DNA of 64,000 bases. Origin: WQUF01 sp031549885 (GTDB lineage Bacteria; Bacillota; Clostridia; Clostridiales; Clostridiaceae). The notes beneath the pieces are model-generated. The model was not told the origin of the DNA, ran no database searches, and was given only the letters and a program-made list of their open reading frames with translations. The position numbers and the translations under genes are program-made. This document shows, one piece after another, positions 7,954 through 17,177 of the stretch (position 1 is its first letter; each line of letters opens with the position of its first letter). The stretch lies in contig JAVBPD010000006.1 in the NCBI GenBank assembly GCA_031549885.1, positions 3,642 to 67,641 on the forward strand, read 5' to 3'.

Positions 7954-9159
7954 ATGTCGGGAATTAAAGTAAATAATATACCATTAAATGAATTTAATAT
8001 AAAAGATATACAGGATTTATGCCCATTTTCAGCTATAGATTATGATGGTGAGAAACTTTCAATAAATTCTAAATGTAAAATTTGCAAGCTATGCGTTAAA
8101 AATGGACCTCAAGGGTTATTTGTTTTTGAAGATGAAAAATTAAAGCTTATTGATAAAGATCAGTGGAGAAATATTGCAGTATACATAGAACAAGTGGAAG
8201 GAAACATCCACCCTGTAAGCCTTGAGCTCTTAGGTAAGGCAAGGGAAATTGCCGATAAAATAGGACAAAATGTCTATGGGATTTTTATAGGTCACAATAT
8301 AAAAGATAAAGCAAATGAGATCCTTCATTATGGTGTAGATGAAGTATTTTGTTATGATGCACCATGGCTTAAGCATTTTTTAATTGAACCCTATGCAAAT
8401 GTTTTTAGCGATTTTATTGATAATAATAAACCCTCTGCAATTTTAGTTGGAGCTACGCCTATTGGCAGAAGCCTTGCTCCTAGGGTTGCTGCAAGGTTTA
8501 GAACTGGACTTACTGCAGATTGTACAAAAATTGATATTAAGGAAAACACAGATTTGATTCAAATAAGGCCAGCTTTTGGTGGAAATATAATGGCTCAAAT
8601 AAATACTCCAAATAATAGACCTCAAATTGCAACTGTGAGATATAAAATATTTGACGCTCCTAAAAGAAATGAAGAAAAATCTGGCATTGTTAAGATGTGC
8701 AATTTAAATGATCAATGGAAAAACAGCAGGATAACACAAATAGAAGCATTTAAAAAGCCTAAAAGCTCTTCAATTTCAGATGCTGAAATAATAGTTGCCA
8801 TTGGAAGAGGGGTTAAATCTAAAAAGGATTTAGGCATGATTTATAAACTGGCAAGTGTTTTAAATGCTGAGGTTGCTGGGACTAGACCAGTTATTGAATC
8901 TGGTATGTTAGATCCTGCTAGGCAAATAGGACTTTCAGGAAGAGCTGTTAAACCTAAAGTGATCATCACTGTTGGAGTTTCAGGATCTGTTCAATTTAAA
9001 GCTGGCATGGAGGGGTCTTTTTGCATAATTTCTATAAATTCAGATAAAAATGCCCCAATATTTAACTTTTGCAATTATGCAATTGTAGGGGATTTGTATG
9101 AAATTGTGCCAATTTTAACAAGGAAAATAGAGGAGGGAGCTTATTTAAATGAACTCTAA
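7954..9159 (+). CDS. etfA: Electron transfer flavoprotein alpha subunit with N-terminal ferredoxin-type domain (LctC-like)
   Basis: 401 residues from the ATG at 7954, which has AGAGGTG 6 nt upstream. Residues 20-55 hold LCPFSAI followed by CKICKLC: this is the ligand set of one [4Fe-4S] cluster (the CP cysteine of a degenerate first half plus CxxCxxC), so only one of the two clusters of a classical ferredoxin is kept. The C-terminal half has the EtfA FAD site GLSGRAVKPKVIITVGVSG. Such Fe-S-extended EtfA subunits occur in electron-bifurcating complexes. The stop overlaps the next gene by 11 bp, indicating coupled translation. Confidence 0.92.
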   Translation: MSGIKVNNIPLNEFNIKDIQDLCPFSAIDYDGEKLSINSKCKICKLCVKNGPQGLFVFEDEKLKLIDKDQWRNIAVYIEQVEGNIHPVSLELLGKAREIADKIGQNVYGIFIGHNIKDKANEILHYGVDEVFCYDAPWLKHFLIEPYANVFSDFIDNNKPSAILVGATPIGRSLAPRVAARFRTGLTADCTKIDIKENTDLIQIRPAFGGNIMAQINTPNNRPQIATVRYKIFDAPKRNEEKSGIVKMCNLNDQWKNSRITQIEAFKKPKSSSISDAEIIVAIGRGVKSKKDLGMIYKLASVLNAEVAGTRPVIESGMLDPARQIGLSGRAVKPKVIITVGVSGSVQFKAGMEGSFCIISINSDKNAPIFNFCNYAIVGDLYEIVPILTRKIEEGAYLNEL

Positions 9160-10531
9160 GGATATAGATTTTTTAAAAACCATTATCCCACAAGAGAGAA
9201 TTTACGTGGGAGAGGATATAAATGAAGATTTTAGCCATGATGAATTAAGCGAGATTCATAAGTATCCTGAAGTAGTTATTGAAGTTTTAGAAACAGATGA
9301 AGTTTCTAAAATTGTTAAATATGCAAATGAAAATAAAATACCGATAGTTGCAAGAGGCTCTGGAACTGGCCTTGTAGGAGGAGCTGTAGCAGTTTGCGGA
9401 GGAATTTTAATAAGCCTTCAAAAGATGAATAAAATATTAGAGCTTGATGAAAATAACTTAACGCTTACTTTAGAAGTTGGTGTTTTATTAACTGAAATTG
9501 CCGAGTTTTTAACTCCAAAGGGATTTTTTTACCCACCAGATCCTGGAGAAAAGACTGCTACAATTGGTGGAAATATATCAACAAATGCTGGCGGTATGAG
9601 AGCTGTTAGGTATGGAGTTACAAGAGATTATGTTCGTCAGGTGGAAGTTGTCCTTGCAAATGGGGATGTAATTAATTTAGGAGGAAAGATCGTAAAAAAT
9701 ACTTCCGGATATAGCCTAAAGGATTTAATAATTGGCTCAGAGGGTACTTTAGGCATAGTTACAAAAGCTATTTTAAAAATACTTCCCATTCCTAAAAGTT
9801 CAATTAGTTTGCTTATACCTTTTAAGGATATAGATGGAGCAATATCTTCTGTTCCAAAAATCATGATGACAAAGACCATGCCAACAGCTGTTGAATTTAT
9901 GGAGAAAAAAGTTATAATCGATGCTGAAAATTTCCTTGGCAGAAAATTCCCAGATAAATCAGGAGATGCCTATCTTCTTTTATCCTATGATGGAAACTCT
10001 AAAGATGAAATTGAAAAGGGATTTGAAGAAGCTGTTAATATATGCTTTGAAAATGGTGCTTTAGATGTATTTTTAGTTGATACTGAGGAGAGAAAAGATG
10101 CAGTGTGGACAGCAAGGGGAGCTTTTCTTGAGGCTATAAAGGCATCTACTACAGAAATGGATGAATGCGATGTTGTGGTACCTAAAAACCATGTAGCTCA
10201 GTTTGTGAAGTTTACTTATGATTTAAGCAAAAAATATGATATTCGAATTAAAAATTTTGGTCATGCTGGAGATGGGAATTTGCATGTTTACATTTTAAAG
10301 GATGATTTAAGTGAAGATGTGTGGAAAACTAAACTTAGTGATGTTTTTAACGAATTATATGAAAAAGCTAAGGAGTTTTCAGGAAAAGTTTCAGGAGAAC
10401 ATGGAATAGGCTACGCTAAAAAGCAGTATTTAAAGGATAGTGAAAGCAGCAGTGTTTTAGAGTTAATGAAAGGAATAAAGGGAGTTTTTGATCCTAATGG
10501 TATTTTAAATCCTAAGAAGGTTGTTGAATAA
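9149..10531 (+). CDS. FAD-binding D-lactate/2-hydroxyacid dehydrogenase (GlcD/LctD-like)
   Basis: 460 residues, the usual length for GlcD/LctD. Residues 40-215 form the PCMH-type FAD domain with PIVARGSGTGLVGGAV and PPDPGEKTATIGGN then STNAGGMRAVRYG; the C-terminal FAD-oxidase domain has HAGDGNLH and GEHGIG, residues that surround the substrate and flavin in this family. As third gene of the etfBA run it is best read as the lactate dehydrogenase component feeding electrons to EtfAB. Glycolate or another 2-hydroxyacid cannot be excluded. No lactate permease or racemase is present in the window. A strong terminator follows. Confidence 0.88.
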   Translation: MNSKDIDFLKTIIPQERIYVGEDINEDFSHDELSEIHKYPEVVIEVLETDEVSKIVKYANENKIPIVARGSGTGLVGGAVAVCGGILISLQKMNKILELDENNLTLTLEVGVLLTEIAEFLTPKGFFYPPDPGEKTATIGGNISTNAGGMRAVRYGVTRDYVRQVEVVLANGDVINLGGKIVKNTSGYSLKDLIIGSEGTLGIVTKAILKILPIPKSSISLLIPFKDIDGAISSVPKIMMTKTMPTAVEFMEKKVIIDAENFLGRKFPDKSGDAYLLLSYDGNSKDEIEKGFEEAVNICFENGALDVFLVDTEERKDAVWTARGAFLEAIKASTTEMDECDVVVPKNHVAQFVKFTYDLSKKYDIRIKNFGHAGDGNLHVYILKDDLSEDVWKTKLSDVFNELYEKAKEFSGKVSGEHGIGYAKKQYLKDSESSSVLELMKGIKGVFDPNGILNPKKVVE

Positions 10532-10550
10532 TATAAAAAAACAAAAAATA

Positions 10551-10590
10551 AAAAGCTGCTCCTGTTTTTTTAAAACGAGCAGCTTTTTTA
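10551..10590. terminator. Bidirectional terminator
   Basis: AAAAGCTGCTC (10551-10561) pairs perfectly with GAGCAGCTTTT (10577-10587). It is flanked by A and T runs and lies between two convergent units. Confidence 0.9.
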
Positions 10591-10601
10591 AAAATAATTT
10601 A

Positions 10602-11906
10602 TTATAATCCTTCTAAAAGCTTAATTGCATCTACATAGCTAGTTATGCCTTGAGCAACTTTTTTAGCTTCTTTCATAGCAAGAACTACTGTAGCAGGTTT
10701 GTGAACTACATCGCCACCAGCAAAAATTCCTTTCCTTGTAGTCATTCCATAAGGTTTATCTTTTGTTATAACATATCCAGATTTACTTACTTCAATGCCA
10801 GTAGTAGTAGAAACTATTCTATTTGCTGGACGAGAGCCCACAGCTATTAAAACTTTATTAGTTTTAATTATAACTTCTTCATCTTCATTTTTCACTTTAA
10901 GTCCAGTTAAATATCCATTTTCACCAATATATTCTAAAGGCATTGAGTTCCAAATAAAATTAACACCATCTTTTAAAGAGCTTTCATATTCGCTTTTATT
11001 TGCAGAAATATTATCTAATGATCCTCTATAAACAACAGTTACATTTTTTATACCAAGCCTTTTAGCTGTTCTAGAGGCATCCATGGCCACATTTCCTGCA
11101 CCTATTACCACTATTTCATCATCTTGGTCAACAGGTACTTCATCAGCGCTTATTTCATTTTCATTAAATAAAGAAACCATTCTTAAAAAATAACTTGATT
11201 GAACCACGCCTATTAATTCTTTTCCAGGTATATCAAGCTCTTTTGAAATAGCAGTTCCAGTGCCAATGAAAATAGCATCAAAACCTTGCTCAAACATTTG
11301 ATCAACTGTAATATCTGGTCCAACAACACAATTAGTTATAAAGGTAACTCCTAACTCTTCAATATGCTTAATTTCTCTTTTTACAACATCTTTAGGAAGC
11401 CTAAAAGCAGGTATACCATACAGTAAAATTCCGCCAGGTTCATTTTCTGCTTCATATACAACTACATTAAAACCTTCTCTAGCAAGTTCACCTGCAATTG
11501 TAAGGCCGGCTGGACCTGAGCCTATAACAGCCACTTTACCACGGGTTTTTTGGGGAATTTTCTCTTTAATTAAACTCATTTCTGAATCAAAATCTGCAAT
11601 AAATTGCTCTAATTTTCCTATTTTTATAGGATCTCCTTTTTTATTAAAAATGCAATTTCCTTCACATTGTTTTTCATGAGGACATACTCTACCGCATACA
11701 GCTGGTAGGCATGTTTTCTCTGCTAAAATAGATCTAGCTTCACCTAAATTTCCCTTTGATAATTCATTTATAAATTCAGGAATTTTATTTCCTATAGGGC
11801 AACCATTCATGCATGTATGAGATTTACAATTAAGGCATCTCTTAGCTTCTTTAATAGCTTCCTTCATTGTAAAAGATTCGTCATTTTCAAAGTTTTTTCT
11901 ATACAT
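10602..11906 (-). CDS. GltD-like NAD(P)-dependent Fe-S flavoprotein
   Basis: 434 residues of the glutamate synthase small subunit family. The N-terminal helical domain holds two cysteine clusters (CLNCKSHTCMNGCP and CLPAVCGRVCPHEKQCEGNC) for [4Fe-4S] centres. Then come an FAD dinucleotide fold (VIGSGPAGLTIAGELA), an NAD(P)H fold (VIGAGNVAMDASRTAKRLG) and the C-terminal FAD motif FAGGDVVHKPATVVLAMKEA. No glutamate synthase large subunit or NfnA-type partner is adjacent, so it is an orphan: an NADPH:acceptor or ferredoxin-linked oxidoreductase is likely, but the acceptor is unknown. Start ATG has AAGGATG upstream. Confidence 0.85.
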   Translation of the reverse strand: MYRKNFENDESFTMKEAIKEAKRCLNCKSHTCMNGCPIGNKIPEFINELSKGNLGEARSILAEKTCLPAVCGRVCPHEKQCEGNCIFNKKGDPIKIGKLEQFIADFDSEMSLIKEKIPQKTRGKVAVIGSGPAGLTIAGELAREGFNVVVYEAENEPGGILLYGIPAFRLPKDVVKREIKHIEELGVTFITNCVVGPDITVDQMFEQGFDAIFIGTGTAISKELDIPGKELIGVVQSSYFLRMVSLFNENEISADEVPVDQDDEIVVIGAGNVAMDASRTAKRLGIKNVTVVYRGSLDNISANKSEYESSLKDGVNFIWNSMPLEYIGENGYLTGLKVKNEDEEVIIKTNKVLIAVGSRPANRIVSTTTGIEVSKSGYVITKDKPYGMTTRKGIFAGGDVVHKPATVVLAMKEAKKVAQGITSYVDAIKLLEGL

Positions 11907-12069
11907 AAAATCATCCTTCGCTTATATCCAAATGTATAAAATCATAATATCATTAAATTTTAAAAAATCAAGGTGATCTTTGTTGATTTATATGTTTACT
12001 TTAGTTGTGATTATACTTTCGATGACTTCTATATGTAGCGTTAATGTGATAAAATAATAAAAAGAAATT

Positions 12070-12303
12070 ATGATCATAGTTGAAATCTATTATTATCTTT
12101 TTGCAGATATTAAACAGATAAATAAACGCTTGGAAGCTCTGGGTATATTGCAAACTGATATAGTAGATGTTAAGGATTCTGTGAAAGAAGTTAAGGAAGC
12201 ATTAGAAGATATTAAGGATATGCAAGATATAGATGCGTTAACAGTGAGAAGGCATGCTAAAGATTTAGCTAAATTAAAACGATTGATCAATAACAATAAC
12301 TAA
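12070..12303 (+). CDS. Short coiled-coil protein, possibly a remnant
   Basis: A 77-codon frame with heptad-like hydrophobic spacing (INKRLEALGILQTDIVDVKD, VKEVKEALEDIKD) ending in a basic helix. The sequence resembles the C-terminal end of clostridial coiled-coil small proteins, but no ribosome binding site precedes the ATG and the first dozen residues look unlike the rest. It may be the surviving 3' end of a longer gene or a weakly expressed small protein. No function can be assigned. A hairpin directly follows the stop codon, which favours it being, or having been, a transcribed unit. Confidence 0.4.
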   Translation: MIIVEIYYYLFADIKQINKRLEALGILQTDIVDVKDSVKEVKEALEDIKDMQDIDALTVRRHAKDLAKLKRLINNNN

Positions 12304-12330
12304 ACTAAGGGGAATTAGATCCTCTTAGTT
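12303..12330. terminator. Hairpin between convergent units
   Basis: AACTAAGGGG (12303-12312) pairs with CCTCTTAGTT (12321-12330) with one G-U pair. The T tract is weak on either strand, so it may be an inefficient terminator. Confidence 0.5.
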
Positions 12331-12339
12331 CATCAACAT

Positions 12340-13644
12340 TTATAATATAACCGTAAATGTACTTCCAACTCCCAAGGTGCTTTCAACTAAAACTTTCCCA
12401 TTATGGAATTCAATTATTTTTTTAGCAATAGAAAGTCCAAGTCCTGTTCCTTTAGAGTTTCTAGATTTATCTTCTTTAAAGAATTTTAAAAATATGTTAT
12501 CTAGGTTCTCCTTTGATATGCCAATGCCATTGTCTGAAACTGAAACTATGATTCTATCAAGCTGTTTTACTGAAACAGAAAGAATACCACCTTTTTCTGA
12601 ATATTTAATTGCATTTGAAATTAAATTAAACCATACACTGTATAAAAGCTCTTCATCGCCTGTGTAGTTCACTTCATCTATATCTAAATTTAATTCTAAA
12701 TCCTTTTCTTCCCATTGATTTTGCATAAGTATTATACACGAACGTATTTGCTCTGAAAGAGAAAAATTTACATTCTTTATGACGAAATTTCCATTTTCAA
12801 GCTCAGCAAGACGAAGCAGGTTTGTGGATAAATTAGAAAGCCTTTCTGAAGCTGAAATTATCACATCTGCATATTGGTTTCTTTCTTCCTTTGTTAAATT
12901 ATCCTCCTTTAAAAGCTTTGCATAGCCGCGGAGAGATGAAATAGGGGTTTTAAATTCATGGGATACGCTATTTACAAAATTTTTATGCAAATATTCATTT
13001 TTAGACAATTCCTTTATCATAAGGTTGAAATTTTTAGTAAGTTCAGCAATCTCATCGTTGCCAGTGACTTTTATTTCAAAATCAAAATTACCATTAGCAA
13101 CTTCTTTTGATGCATTTGAAATTCTCTTTATTGGAGCTACTACAGTTGCAACTGCTGCTGCTATTAAAATACTACCTATTATTAATGGGATTAATGTTAT
13201 TTTTAATTCAATACCTCTTAATTTTAAAAGTGGGTTGTTATTAACATTAGGGGATATTGCCACATATTTGTTTTGAATTTGAACAATGGAAGTAAAAAAA
13301 TGCTCTTGATCTGATATACCAATGAAAATTGGTTCGCCAGATAAAAGCGTTGAAAGCTTTGAAGGTGAAAAGTCTACATTTATATCTTCATAATTATCAT
13401 ATATAGAAATTGTATTTGTGTTATCAATGTATTTTGGTATTTCATCTAAGGTTATATGTTTATTTTCAACAAGGTTTTTTATTACATAAGCTGTATTTTT
13501 TAAATTTTCTGTAATAGAATTATAAGCACCACTGGTTAAGGCTTTATAAATAGTAAGTGGTGCTGCTATATTTGATATTATTAGTATTATAAAAAATATG
13601 GCGATAAATTTTGTGTAAATTGATTTAAAACTAGCTTTAATCAT
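12340..13644 (-). CDS. Sensor histidine kinase of the exporter operon
   Basis: 434 residues: membrane helix at 10-32, an extracytoplasmic sensor region of about 125 residues, a second helix near 165, and a HAMP linker (IKRISNASKEVANGNFDFEI). The H-box is NSVSHEFKTPISSLRGY, with phospho-accepting His near residue 229; N, G1 and G2 boxes are NLISNAIKY, DNGIGI and GTGLGLSIAKK. It is the last gene of a five-gene minus-strand unit, and its ATG overlaps the response regulator stop by 8 bp. It probably senses a cell-envelope or toxic compound handled by the upstream ABC exporter. Confidence 0.93.
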   Translation of the reverse strand: MIKASFKSIYTKFIAIFFIILIISNIAAPLTIYKALTSGAYNSITENLKNTAYVIKNLVENKHITLDEIPKYIDNTNTISIYDNYEDINVDFSPSKLSTLLSGEPIFIGISDQEHFFTSIVQIQNKYVAISPNVNNNPLLKLRGIELKITLIPLIIGSILIAAAVATVVAPIKRISNASKEVANGNFDFEIKVTGNDEIAELTKNFNLMIKELSKNEYLHKNFVNSVSHEFKTPISSLRGYAKLLKEDNLTKEERNQYADVIISASERLSNLSTNLLRLAELENGNFVIKNVNFSLSEQIRSCIILMQNQWEEKDLELNLDIDEVNYTGDEELLYSVWFNLISNAIKYSEKGGILSVSVKQLDRIIVSVSDNGIGISKENLDNIFLKFFKEDKSRNSKGTGLGLSIAKKIIEFHNGKVLVESTLGVGSTFTVIL

Positions 13645-14311
13645 ATTTTACCGCCTTATAACCAAGGCCTCTTACAGTTATTATTTCAAAGCTTTTAATA
13701 TAATGAAGTTTTTCTCTTATTCTTTTAACATGAACATCTACAGTGCGTTCATCGCTTTCTACACTAAGGCCCCAAATCTCATCCATAAGCTGATTTCTAG
13801 TAAATATTCTATTAGGGTTTGACAATAGTTTAAACAGAAGCTGAAATTCTTTTTTTGTAAGCTCTATGTTTTCTCCATCATATGCGATGCTTTGGCTGTT
13901 ATAATCTAATATAGTGTTTCCAATTGTTATTTTCTTTTCCTGGGCAATTTTAGCTCTCCTTAAAAGTGCAGATACCCTTATTAACATTTCATCCATATCC
14001 ACTGGTTTAACCATGTAATCATCTGCTCCAGCAGAGAAACCAATTTTTTTATCTTGAATGGTTTCTTTTGCTGTGAACATGAGTATAGGAAATTCAAAAC
14101 CTGAACTTCTAAGCTCTTTTGATAAACTAACTCCATCAAGGTGAGGCATCATGATATCTGTAATTAACATATCTATGTGATTTTTGTCTAGGATATCAAG
14201 AGCCTCTTCGCCATCGCTTGCCTCAAAGACGTTGTAATCTTCTCTTTTTAAATATTGAGCTATTAATCTTCTAATATCTGTTTCATCTTCACAAACTAAT
14301 ATATTAATCAT
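13637..14311 (-). CDS. OmpR/PhoB family response regulator
   Basis: 224 residues. The receiver domain (1-115) has the acidic pair DE near the start, phospho-acceptor Asp in LITDIMMPHLDG, the TAKE switch Thr and the VKP lysine. The C-terminal winged helix (130-222) shows the OmpR pattern FQLLFKLLSNPNRIFTRNQL and DERTVDVHVKRIREK. It follows the permease gene by about 20 nt, with TAGGTGGTG as ribosome binding site. Its likely targets are the 11-bp direct repeats upstream of the adaptor gene, giving autoregulation of the whole unit. Confidence 0.93.
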   Translation of the reverse strand: MINILVCEDETDIRRLIAQYLKREDYNVFEASDGEEALDILDKNHIDMLITDIMMPHLDGVSLSKELRSSGFEFPILMFTAKETIQDKKIGFSAGADDYMVKPVDMDEMLIRVSALLRRAKIAQEKKITIGNTILDYNSQSIAYDGENIELTKKEFQLLFKLLSNPNRIFTRNQLMDEIWGLSVESDERTVDVHVKRIREKLHYIKSFEIITVRGLGYKAVKYD

Positions 14312-14331
14312 TATGCACCACCTAGCTTTTA

Positions 14332-15504
14332 CTAAACACTTCTAAGCGCATCTATTGGGTTTAATTTGCTGGCTTTTTTAGCTGGTGTAAGTCCAAAAAT
14401 AATGCCGATTGCACAGGAAAAGCCTATTGCAAGCAAAACAGTCCATATACTTAATGCAAATGAGCTACCCATTATAGTGCACACAAGAAATGCGATTGAT
14501 ATACCTAATATTAATCCAATTATACCTCCAAATAATGATAAAAATATAGATTCTAAAAGAAATTGCTGCTGAATTAATTTAGGTTTTGCACCTAATGCTT
14601 TTCTAAGGCCTATTTCAGTTGTCCTTTCTGTTACAGAAACTAGCATCATGTTCATAATTCCTATACCCCCAACAATTAAAGATATAGAAGCTATTCCAGC
14701 AAGCATCATTGACATTACTCCGGTCATTTCTCCAATTTTATCTATAATGCTTCTCATGTTTATTACTGCATATGCTTTATCTTTATAGTTAAAGGAGCTT
14801 TTTAATAATGAATCAATTTGACTAGATGTATCATCAGCTTTATTTGTGTCTTTCATATAAATATCTACTTGATTTATATAATTTGTACCAATGAAACTCA
14901 TTGCAGTGGTGTAAGGGATTATTACAAGTTCATTGCTGTTTGATGATGCAAAACTTGAAGTATTTGTGAGGGTGCCTATAATCGTATAACTTATGCCACT
15001 TAATGAAATCCTCTGACCTATTGGGTTTTGACCATAAAATAGAGTATTTACAATGTCTTCTCCAACAAGACATACCTTGTTTTTGCTGTTAACATCTAAT
15101 ATATTTATGCTGCGACCTGAGCTTATTAAATCATCAGAATTTTCAAAATGCACCTCATTTTTGCCTTGAATTGTTATATTTTCCATAACATTTTTGTTGT
15201 GCTGTATATTTGTTATGCCGCTTATAGTGGGGGATACGCCTTCTATATTGTCTATTTTGCTTATTTTATCAATATCAGAGCCCTTTAAACCTTGTTTTAA
15301 AGAGGTTCCTTTAACTTGAACTGTAATTTTATTTGCTCCCATAGATGATATTGTTGATGTAATGGAATTAGTAGCTCCTTGTACTATAGTTATGAGAGCA
15401 ATTATTGAAGCTACACCAATTACAATGCCAAGTATAGTTAAAAATGATCTCATCTTATTTGATTTAATATTTTTCCATGACATCTTTATGCTTTCTTTAA
15501 ACAT
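14332..15504 (-). CDS. MacB-type ABC transporter permease
   Basis: 390 residues with the MacB/FtsX layout: one membrane helix at about 20-42 (SFLTILGIVIGVASIIALIT), a periplasmic-type core domain of some 220 residues, and three C-terminal helices including GGIGIMNMMLVSVTERTTEIGLRK-type sequence and ending SKLNPIDALRSV. It pairs with the ATPase gene, whose stop it overlaps by 8 bp, and with the adaptor upstream. Together these form a MacAB-like exporter, which in Firmicutes exports peptides, antimicrobials or lipids. Substrate not visible. Confidence 0.92.
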   Translation of the reverse strand: MFKESIKMSWKNIKSNKMRSFLTILGIVIGVASIIALITIVQGATNSITSTISSMGANKITVQVKGTSLKQGLKGSDIDKISKIDNIEGVSPTISGITNIQHNKNVMENITIQGKNEVHFENSDDLISSGRSINILDVNSKNKVCLVGEDIVNTLFYGQNPIGQRISLSGISYTIIGTLTNTSSFASSNSNELVIIPYTTAMSFIGTNYINQVDIYMKDTNKADDTSSQIDSLLKSSFNYKDKAYAVINMRSIIDKIGEMTGVMSMMLAGIASISLIVGGIGIMNMMLVSVTERTTEIGLRKALGAKPKLIQQQFLLESIFLSLFGGIIGLILGISIAFLVCTIMGSSFALSIWTVLLAIGFSCAIGIIFGLTPAKKASKLNPIDALRSV

Positions 15505-16180
15505 CCGCCTTCACCTCGCTTAATCTTCCATCTAATATGCGAAGGATTCTTGAAGCATTTTTTGCAATATTTTCGTCATGGGTTATCATTATTATAGTTT
15601 TTCCTTCTTTATTTAAATCCACAAATAAATTCATTATTTGATGTCCAGTATTTTGATCTAATGCCCCAGTAGGCTCATCTGCAAGGAGAATTGTTGGATT
15701 TGTAACTAAAGCTCTCGCTATAGCAACTCTTTGCTGCTGCCCACCAGATAGCTGATTTGGTTTATTGTTTATCTTTTCTTTAAGCCCAACTTTTTCAAGC
15801 ATGTTTAGAGCTTGTTGCTTTCTTTCTTTTTCTGATATACCTGAATAAATAAGGGGGAGTTCAACATTTTCAATAGCAGTTAACCTTGGGAGAAGCTGAA
15901 ATTGTTGAAACACAAAGCCAATTTCTTTATTTCTTATTTCGGAGAGCTCGTCTTCATCTAAACCATCTACCAAATTGTGATTTAAATTGTAATTTCCTTC
16001 TGTTTGCGAATCTAAGCATCCTATAATATTCATAAGAGTTGATTTACCCGAACCAGATGGACCTAAAATAGAAACAAATTCTCCTTCATTTACCACAAGG
16101 CTAACTTTATGGAGTACTGTTTGTTCTTCTTCGCCCATGATGTAGGTTTTAGAGATATTTTCCATATTTAATATTTCCAT
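15497..16180 (-). CDS. MacB/LolD-type ABC transporter ATPase
   Basis: 227 residues from the ATG at 16180 (AAGGAG 8 nt upstream; the GTG one codon earlier is less well placed). Walker A is GPSGSGKST near residue 40, the Q-loop sits in FVFQQFQLLPRLT, the signature is LSGGQQQRVAIARAL, Walker B is ILLADEPTGALD and the H-loop is MITHD. This is the LolD/MacB class that drives FtsX-like permeases. It sits between the adaptor (15 nt) and the permease (overlap), so all three are co-translated parts of one exporter. Confidence 0.95.
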   Translation of the reverse strand: MEILNMENISKTYIMGEEEQTVLHKVSLVVNEGEFVSILGPSGSGKSTLMNIIGCLDSQTEGNYNLNHNLVDGLDEDELSEIRNKEIGFVFQQFQLLPRLTAIENVELPLIYSGISEKERKQQALNMLEKVGLKEKINNKPNQLSGGQQQRVAIARALVTNPTILLADEPTGALDQNTGHQIMNLFVDLNKEGKTIIMITHDENIAKNASRILRILDGRLSEVKADV

Positions 16181-16195
16181 CACAAATACTCCTTT

Positions 16196-17086
16196 TTAAT
16201 TATTATTTCCGCTCATCCTCTGCATCATCATTGGTTGATTGCTTAAAGATGATGTAGTGTCTTTATAATAAATTTGCTCTCCTTCAGAAAGGCCTGAGAG
16301 GACTTGTACATTCATTCCATCGTTTATTCCAACAGAAATAACTTGTTTAACAGGTTTATCTTTATCGTTTTTAATATACACATATGGTGTATTCGTTTCT
16401 TTCTCAAATTGAATAGCTTTCATAGGGATGGTTAAGGCTCCCTTTGCTTCTTCATTTAATATAACAGCTTCAGCGTTCATTCCAACTTTTATAGAATCAT
16501 CAGGGTCCAAATTTACTATTGCTGTAAAATATGACAATCCATTATTTGAAACAGCTATTTTAGAAACAGATGATACACTGCCTTGAATATTTTTATCAAG
16601 AGCATCTATTTTTACTAAAACAGGACCTCCTTCCTTTATGCAAGATAAATCATATTCATCAACTTTTATTTTAATTTGCAAATTGCTTAAATCCATAATA
16701 TCGCATAATTTTGCTCCGCTCATTACAGCCATGCCCTCTTGAGCATATAAAGAAGTTATAGTACCGCTTATTTTTGCATTTATTTCATCATCTTGAGTAG
16801 TTCTAAATAGCACATCATCTTTATTAACATTGTCTCCTTCTTTAACTAAAACTTCTGAAATTTGCATAGCCTTTTCAGCAGCCATTGTAGTAGAGTTTTT
16901 GCTTTCAACTGTTCCTGAAAAATTATAATATGTTTGTATATCTGAAGTTTTTACAACATCCTCGTCGTATGCATATATTTCGTTTCTTCTTAAAAAAGTC
17001 ATAGAAAGAATTGAGACTACTAAAATTAGCACAATAGCACCGAATATATATTTAGCCTTACTTTTCTTTTTTGATTTATTATTCAT
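16196..17086 (-). CDS. HlyD/MacA-like efflux adaptor protein
   Basis: 296 residues from the ATG at 17084-17086, chosen because GGAGG lies 6 nt before it; the upstream in-frame codons fall within regulator boxes. A single N-terminal membrane anchor follows a lysine-rich start (YIFGAIVLILVVSILSMTFL), then biotinyl-lipoyl-like (VLVKEGDNVNKDDVLFRT) and beta-barrel domains (ALTIPMKAIQFEKETNTPYVYI). The long helical hairpin of Gram-negative MacA is missing, as usual in Firmicutes. It is the first gene of the unit adaptor-ATPase-permease-regulator-kinase. Confidence 0.9.
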   Translation of the reverse strand: MNNKSKKKSKAKYIFGAIVLILVVSILSMTFLRRNEIYAYDEDVVKTSDIQTYYNFSGTVESKNSTTMAAEKAMQISEVLVKEGDNVNKDDVLFRTTQDDEINAKISGTITSLYAQEGMAVMSGAKLCDIMDLSNLQIKIKVDEYDLSCIKEGGPVLVKIDALDKNIQGSVSSVSKIAVSNNGLSYFTAIVNLDPDDSIKVGMNAEAVILNEEAKGALTIPMKAIQFEKETNTPYVYIKNDKDKPVKQVISVGINDGMNVQVLSGLSEGEQIYYKDTTSSLSNQPMMMQRMSGNNN

Positions 17087-17103
17087 AGTTACCTCCATGA
17101 TTT

Positions 17104-17150
17104 TTAATATGAAAGTCATATTATCACTTTATTATGAAATTAATATGAAA
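17104..17150 (-). promoter_or_regulatory. OmpR-type direct-repeat boxes upstream of the exporter unit
   Basis: On the minus strand TTTCATATTAA (17140-17150) and TTTCATAATAA (17129-17139) are directly adjacent 11-bp repeats, the spacing used by OmpR/PhoB regulators. A third copy identical to the first lies at 17104-17114. They precede the adaptor gene; the cognate regulator is four genes downstream. Confidence 0.6.
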
Positions 17151-17177
17151 TAATTTTAAAATAAATAAAATTCCAAT

